Source of the DNA: DATAAZ01 sp036259875
GTDB lineage: Bacteria; Actinomycetota; Thermoleophilia; Gaiellales; Gaiellaceae
Direction: 5' to 3'
Assembly: GCA_036259875.1 (NCBI GenBank)
Contig: DATAAZ010000037.1
Coordinates: forward strand, 1-64,000
Length of the DNA: 64,000 nucleotides
Shown here: one piece after another, positions 60,095 to 64,000 of the stretch
Layout of the letters: each line of letters opens with the position of its first letter
How positions within the stretch are numbered: the stretch's first letter is position 1
Notes under the pieces: model-generated
The model's database searches: none
What the model saw: only the letters and a program-made list of their open reading frames with translations
Told to the model about the DNA's origin: nothing
Program-made: the position numbers and the translations under genes

Positions 60095-61435
60095 ATGACC
60101 GCGAGGGAGGGAAGCTGGGGCGTCACGCCCGTCCCCGAGCGCCTGCGCACGCTCTCCGGGCTCGACCTGACACTTCTCTGGGGCAACCTCGGCGTCAGCC
60201 TGCTCGTCCTCGTCACGGGCGCGTTCCTCGTCCCGGCGCTCTCGCTTCGGGATGCCCTCGTGGCGATCGTCGTCGGCAGCCTGGTCGGAAACCTCATGCT
60301 CGGGCTCGCCGGGATGATCGGCGCGGACGGGCGCGTCCCCGCGATGGTGCTCCTTCGCGCGCCGCTCGGCCGCCGCGGCTCGTACCTGGCGACGGGGTTG
60401 AACGTCGCTCAGTGCCTGGGCTGGGCGACGTTCGAGATCATCATCATCGCCGCCGCTGCCGGGGCGCTCTCGGACGAGGTGTTCGGCTTCGAGGGGACCG
60501 CCCTCTGGACGATCGTGTGCGGCGTCGTCGCGCTCGGGCTCGGGCTCCTGGGGCCGATCGGCGTCGTGCGGCGCGTGCTGCGCCGCTTCGCGGTCTGGAT
60601 CGTGCTCGCCTCGCTCGTCTACCTGACCTGGTGGGCCCTTGGCGAGGCGGCGCTCGGGGACCTCTGGGCGGCACCCGCCGAGGGCGGCAGCTCGATCGTC
60701 CTCGGCATCGACCTCGTCGTCGCGATCACCGTGAGCTGGATCCCGCTCGCGCCCGATTACACCCGCTTTGCGCGGGGGCGCCGCGGCGCGTTCCTGGGAA
60801 CGGGGCTCGGGTACTTCATGGCCGGGACCTGGATGCTCGTACTCGGCGCGCTCCTCGTCCTCAGTCGCGGCCTCAGCGATCCCGTCGAGCTGCCGGCGGG
60901 CGTTGCGGCTGCCGGGCTTGCAAGCGGGCTCGCGCTCCTCGCGGTCACCGTCGACGAGACGGACGAGGCCTTCGCGAACATCTACTCGACCGCCGTCTCG
61001 CTTCAGAACGTCGTTCCAGCGCTCTCGCAGCGGCTTCTGCTCGTCGTCGTCTCGGCGCTCGCGACCCTCGGCGCCCTCACGCTCGACCTCGAGAATTACG
61101 AGAGCTTCCTCTTCCTGCTCGGATCCTTCTTCGTGCCGCTCTTCGGGGCTCTCCTCGCCGACTGGATCCTGTCGAGCGCGTCGTACCGCGCGAGCGACTT
61201 CTTCTCGGGGCCTGCGTTCCGCCCGGCGCTGATCGGGGCGTGGGTCGCCGGGTTCGCGCTGTACCACTGGCTCCACCCGCTCGGGCCGGGCTGGTGGACC
61301 GACCTCGTCGAGCGCACGAGCCCGCCGTCCGTCGAGATCGGGTCCTCACTGCCGAGCTTCGGGCTCGCGTTCGCGCTCGCCGCGGTCGCGATCGCGGTCG
61401 AGCGGCGGCTGCGTCCCGCTTCTGCCGCGGCGTGA
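60095..61435 (+). CDS. NCS1-family nucleobase/thiamine-precursor permease
   Basis: The 446-aa protein has about twelve membrane segments and begins GSWGVTPVPERLRTLSGLDLTLLWGNLGVSLLVL, typical of the purine-cytosine permease (NCS1) family. It contains WIPLAPDYTRFARGRRGAFLGT and LLADWILSS, which are NCS1 landmarks. The start resembles CytX-type hydroxymethylpyrimidine transporters, but no thiamine genes or TPP riboswitch are nearby, so cytosine or a related base is equally possible. ATG 60095 has GAAGG just before it and TAAAAC upstream. Confidence 0.88.
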   Translation: MTAREGSWGVTPVPERLRTLSGLDLTLLWGNLGVSLLVLVTGAFLVPALSLRDALVAIVVGSLVGNLMLGLAGMIGADGRVPAMVLLRAPLGRRGSYLATGLNVAQCLGWATFEIIIIAAAAGALSDEVFGFEGTALWTIVCGVVALGLGLLGPIGVVRRVLRRFAVWIVLASLVYLTWWALGEAALGDLWAAPAEGGSSIVLGIDLVVAITVSWIPLAPDYTRFARGRRGAFLGTGLGYFMAGTWMLVLGALLVLSRGLSDPVELPAGVAAAGLASGLALLAVTVDETDEAFANIYSTAVSLQNVVPALSQRLLLVVVSALATLGALTLDLENYESFLFLLGSFFVPLFGALLADWILSSASYRASDFFSGPAFRPALIGAWVAGFALYHWLHPLGPGWWTDLVERTSPPSVEIGSSLPSFGLAFALAAVAIAVERRLRPASAAA

Positions 61436-61845
61436 TCGCGCTCGCTGAATGCGATGACGCGGTCTACCTCGTCGAGCTCGGCGGCTCCGCGGACGAGGAC
61501 GCGCTCGTCACCCGCGACCCCGGCGGTCGGGTCGAGCGCGCGCGCCCCGTCGACGTCGTGCCGCCGTGGCTCTCGGCGAGCCTCGTCGACGTCGATGCGG
61601 CCGGTTCGACCATCATGATCGCGGTCGACCACCGCCCGCCGCTGCTCGCCTCGTACGACGCAGGCAGGACGTGGAGCGAACGAGGCGCAGGCCTCCCACC
61701 CGGGCGAGCCGTCGCGCTGGGCGCCAACCCCGACGACGTCCTCTACGGCGCCCGGAACCGCCTCTACGTCTCGCGCGACGGTGGCCGGTTCTGGCGCGCG
61801 CTCGGCGTCGAGCTCCCCGAGATCCGCGACGTCGCCTGGGGGTAG
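61432..61845 (+). CDS. BNR/Asp-box repeat-containing hypothetical protein
   Basis: The 137-aa protein has two BNR/Asp-box-like motifs (ASYDAGRTWSERG and YVSRDGGRFWRAL), as in beta-propeller sialidase-like folds. It is far too short for a full propeller. The remainder is beta-strand-rich. GTG 61432 overlaps the permease stop (GTGA). Function is unknown. It may be a remnant of a larger propeller gene or a genuine short form. Confidence 0.6.
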   Translation: MIALAECDDAVYLVELGGSADEDALVTRDPGGRVERARPVDVVPPWLSASLVDVDAAGSTIMIAVDHRPPLLASYDAGRTWSERGAGLPPGRAVALGANPDDVLYGARNRLYVSRDGGRFWRALGVELPEIRDVAWG

Positions 61846-61939
61846 TGCCGCGGCCACCAATACACGCCGGACACTGGCCCGCGACCTCGCGACCCAGGAA
61901 TCCACAGCACGACCCGTCGGGGCACTAGGGTCCGCAGCA

Positions 61940-63352
61940 GTGCACCGAGACGAGATCGACGCCGCGCTCGGGCTGGTCGCCGAGCATGCACGCGGCTACC
62001 TGGCGGCGCTCGACGCCGCGCCGCTGCACACGCCGACCTTCGAGGAGACGGCGTGGAGCTTCGACGGGCGGCTCCCCGACGAGGGAGCGGGCGCGGCGGC
62101 GACGATCCGCGAGCTCCTCGAGCGCGGCCTCGACGCGACGGTCGCCTCGGCGGGGCCGCGGAACTTCCACTTCGTGACGGGTGGCGTCACCCCGGCCGCG
62201 CTCGGCGCCGACTGGCTGGCCTCGCTTCTCGACCAGAACTCGTTCGCGTGGATCGAGTCTCCGCTCGGGGCGCAGCTCGAACGCACGAGCCTCGCCTGGC
62301 TGCGAGAGCTCTTCGACCTCCCGGCGGGCTGGGGCGGCGTGCTGACGACGGGAGCCACGATGGCGAACTTCGTCGCGCTCGCGTGCGCGCGCCGCTGGTG
62401 GGCGGGGCAGCACGGCGTCGACGTCGACGCCGAGGGGCTGCCCGGCCTGCCGCCGATCCCCGTCTTCGCGGGCGGCTACGTCCACTCGACCGCGGTGAAG
62501 GCGCTCGGGATGCTCGGGATCGGGCGCGCGAGCGTGCGAGTCCTCGCGCGCGACCCGGTCGGGCGTCTCGATCTCGAGGCGCTCGGGACGGCGCTCCACG
62601 AGCTCGGCGGGGCGCCCGCGATCGTCCTCGCGACGGCCGGCGAGGTCAACGCGGGCGATTTCGACCCGATCGCCCGCATGGCGGAACTCGCCGAGCAGCA
62701 CGGCGCGTGGCTGCACGTGGACGGCGCGTTCGGGCTCTTCGCGCGGGTCGCCCCCGGGGCGGCGTACCTCGCGGACGGCGTCGAGCGGGCGGACTCCGTG
62801 ATCGCCGACGGGCACAAGTGGCTGAACGTTCCCTACGACTGCGGCTTCGCGTTCGTCCGCGACCCGACCGCCCTGCCCGCCGTCTTCAACGCCGCGGCGG
62901 CGTACCTCCCCGGCGAGGACCCCCGACGCCCGACGTTCGGCTTCCTCGGGCCCGAGAGTTCGCGCCGCGCCCGGTCATTCGCGGTCTGGGCGACGCTCGC
63001 CGCGTACGGGAGGCGCGGCTACCGCGAGCTCGTCGAGCGAAACCTCGCGCTCGCGCGCCGGGCCGCCGAGCGGGTCGACGCGGCAACGGACCTCGAGCGG
63101 CTCGCGGAGGTGCCGCTCAACATCATCTGCTTTCGCTACCGCCCGCCCCGACTCTCCGAGCCCGCGCTCGACGATCTGAACACGCGCCTGGGCGAAGCGA
63201 TCCTCACGGACGGGCGCGTCTACATGGGAACGACGCGCTACGGCGGCCGGGTCGCCCTCCGCCCCGCGATCGTCAACTGGCGAACGCGCGAGGATGACGT
63301 CGACCTCTGCGTCGACGTCGTCCGCGAGCTCGGCGCGAAGCTTCTGCGGTAG
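61940..63352 (+). CDS. PLP-dependent decarboxylase, group II (aromatic amino acid/Glu decarboxylase-like)
   Basis: The 470-aa protein has SAGPRNFHFVTGG, VLTTGATMANFVALACAR, VHSTAVKALGMLGIG, HGAWLHVDGAFGLFA and the PLP Lys293 in ADGHKWLNVPYDCGF. This is the pyridoxal_deC family, which decarboxylates glutamate, tyrosine, tryptophan or DOPA; substrate not predictable. GTG 61940 is 8 nt after TAGGGT (61926-61931), so it is likely leaderless. The frame is open upstream, but nothing supports an earlier start. Confidence 0.92.
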   Translation: MHRDEIDAALGLVAEHARGYLAALDAAPLHTPTFEETAWSFDGRLPDEGAGAAATIRELLERGLDATVASAGPRNFHFVTGGVTPAALGADWLASLLDQNSFAWIESPLGAQLERTSLAWLRELFDLPAGWGGVLTTGATMANFVALACARRWWAGQHGVDVDAEGLPGLPPIPVFAGGYVHSTAVKALGMLGIGRASVRVLARDPVGRLDLEALGTALHELGGAPAIVLATAGEVNAGDFDPIARMAELAEQHGAWLHVDGAFGLFARVAPGAAYLADGVERADSVIADGHKWLNVPYDCGFAFVRDPTALPAVFNAAAAYLPGEDPRRPTFGFLGPESSRRARSFAVWATLAAYGRRGYRELVERNLALARRAAERVDAATDLERLAEVPLNIICFRYRPPRLSEPALDDLNTRLGEAILTDGRVYMGTTRYGGRVALRPAIVNWRTREDDVDLCVDVVRELGAKLLR

Positions 63353-63361
63353 CGTCGTCGC

Positions 63362-63649
63362 ATGCCTGCTTACGTCGTCGTGAACATCGACGTGCTCTAT
63401 CCCGAGCGCTACGCCGAGTACGTCCAGCGGGCACCGGAGAGCGTCGCCCGCTTCGGTGGTCGTTACATCGCCCGCGCCGGGCGAACGGACGTGCTCGAGG
63501 GCGACTGGATTCCGAAGCGCTTCGTCATTCTCGAGTTCCCGACGTACGAGGACGCGAAGGCCTGGTGGGCCTCCGAGGAGTACGCCGACGCAAAGGCGCT
63601 CCGGCACGCGACGGCGACGACCCAGATGGTCGTCACCGAGGGTCTGTAG
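63362..63649 (+). CDS. DUF1330 family protein
   Basis: The 95-aa dimeric alpha-beta-barrel-type protein has AYVVVNIDVLYPERYAEYVQ, RFGGRYIARAGRTDVLEGDW and FPTYEDAKAWWASEEYADAKALR, the standard DUF1330 pattern. Function is unknown. The ATG is 6 nt after TAGCGT (63350-63355), which overlaps the decarboxylase stop codon. Confidence 0.93.
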   Translation: MPAYVVVNIDVLYPERYAEYVQRAPESVARFGGRYIARAGRTDVLEGDWIPKRFVILEFPTYEDAKAWWASEEYADAKALRHATATTQMVVTEGL

Positions 63650-63657
63650 GCACCGCA

Positions 63658-63676
63658 GGGCGGGGCATGCCCGCCC
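63658..63676. terminator. Hairpin between convergent genes
   Basis: GGGCGGG (63658-63664) pairs with CCCGCCC (63670-63676), loop GCATG, directly before the stop codon of the minus-strand PhzF gene and 9 bp after the DUF1330 stop. It is a likely bidirectional terminator, similar in form to 57033-57050. Confidence 0.6.
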
Positions 63677-64000
63677 CTACAGCCGAAACTCGCCGCGGGC
63701 CACGACGACCGCCGAGCCGGCGACCTCGACCCGCTCGATTCGCTCGGGAGAGCCGTCGGCGCGCGCGTAGAGCGTGCTCGGGCGGCCGGTCTCCGCTCCC
63801 TGCAAGATCTCGATCTCCTGACCCCAGGGGATCCGCCCGTGCCGTGCGAGGTGGACGGCGAGCGGTCCGGCCGCCGAGCCCGTCGCCGGGTCCTCGGGGA
63901 CGCCGTCGCCGGGCGCGAACATGCGCGCCTTCCAGCGCGCCGCGGCACCCGCGAAGCAGACCGCCCCTACGTAACCCGTCAACCGCGCGAGCGCTGCAAG
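63677..64000 (-). CDS. PhzF-family isomerase, C-terminal part (5' end beyond the window)
   Basis: The C-terminal 107 residues are visible; the frame is open to the right edge, so the N-terminus with the catalytic Glu is missing. The PhzF signature PEDPATGSAAGPLAVHLARHG is present (read in parts), followed by ILQGAETGRPSTLYARAD and the closing VEVAGSAVVVARGEF. The family includes phenazine-biosynthesis isomerases and many epimerase-like enzymes of unknown substrate. No other phenazine gene is seen. Confidence 0.9.
   Translation of the reverse strand, partial: LAALARLTGYVGAVCFAGAAARWKARMFAPGDGVPEDPATGSAAGPLAVHLARHGRIPWGQEIEILQGAETGRPSTLYARADGSPERIERVEVAGSAVVVARGEFRL

Overview
The window is high-GC DNA with many GTG starts, dense 4-bp start/stop overlaps and an actinobacterial gene repertoire: an RsrA/SigR-like sigma/anti-sigma pair, CtaA, a PAC2 protein, AcnA, several molybdenum hydroxylases and OsmC. 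It is most like a deep-branching actinobacterium of the Thermoleophilia/Gaiellales type. That placement is inference; there is no rRNA gene here. I see no tRNA, rRNA, CRISPR array, insertion sequence or integrase.

Layout. Positions 1-3.8 kb hold a regulator island with TTA codons: a LuxR/MalT-type ATPase running off the left edge, a 28-residue hydrophobic peptide gene, and a divergent XRE-TPR regulator. Next come an SF2 helicase (3.9-6.4 kb), a winged-helix AlkZ-like protein, a TauE/SafE transporter and a frameshifted alpha/beta hydrolase. A selD-ctaA-PAC2 group lies at 9.1-12 kb. It is followed by a molybdenum hydroxylase operon with a form II CoxL signature (coxM/L/S/G-like plus XdhC, minus strand), with coxD/coxE-like MoxR and VWA genes and a DDAH-like gene divergent (17.4-20.2 kb). 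At 20.26 kb is a DsrE-family selenoprotein gene with an in-frame TGA and a SECIS-like hairpin, facing a rhodanese sulfurtransferase. A second XRE-TPR regulator with two small hydrophobic peptide genes follows (21.6-23.3 kb), then TetR/MFS, a CbbX-like AAA ATPase, acyl-CoA synthetase, SDR, NadE and OsmC.

From 31.7 to 40.8 kb are mostly single metabolic genes: uracil/mismatch glycosylase, epimerase, class V aminotransferase, SIS protein, M16 and M24 peptidases, a secreted HEXXH protein and an amidohydrolase. From 40.8 to 46.2 kb is a second molybdenum hydroxylase (PaoABC-like, with four extra cysteines in the FAD subunit), a hydrolase-adenylate cyclase fusion and a MocA-like cytidylyltransferase. 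From 46.4 to 53 kb are a HTH-TM-LytR_C protein, the sigma/anti-sigma pair, penicillin acylase, an HMA protein, a GCS2 ligase and HtrA. From 53 to 64 kb are aconitase, a class II aldolase, epimerase, cupin, DAO oxidase, phosphatase, NCS1 permease, BNR-like protein, PLP decarboxylase, DUF1330 and a truncated PhzF.

Themes. Selenium: SelD supplies selenophosphate, and the window also encodes an apparent selenoprotein and a molybdenum hydroxylase operon next to selD. Peptide signalling: two XRE-TPR regulators are each paired with short secreted or membrane peptide genes, as in RRNPP quorum systems of Firmicutes. This is the best candidate for an undescribed system. Transcription: about twenty genes have a TANNNT hexamer 6-8 nt before the start codon, which implies widespread leaderless mRNAs, and several divergent pairs share or abut their -10 elements.
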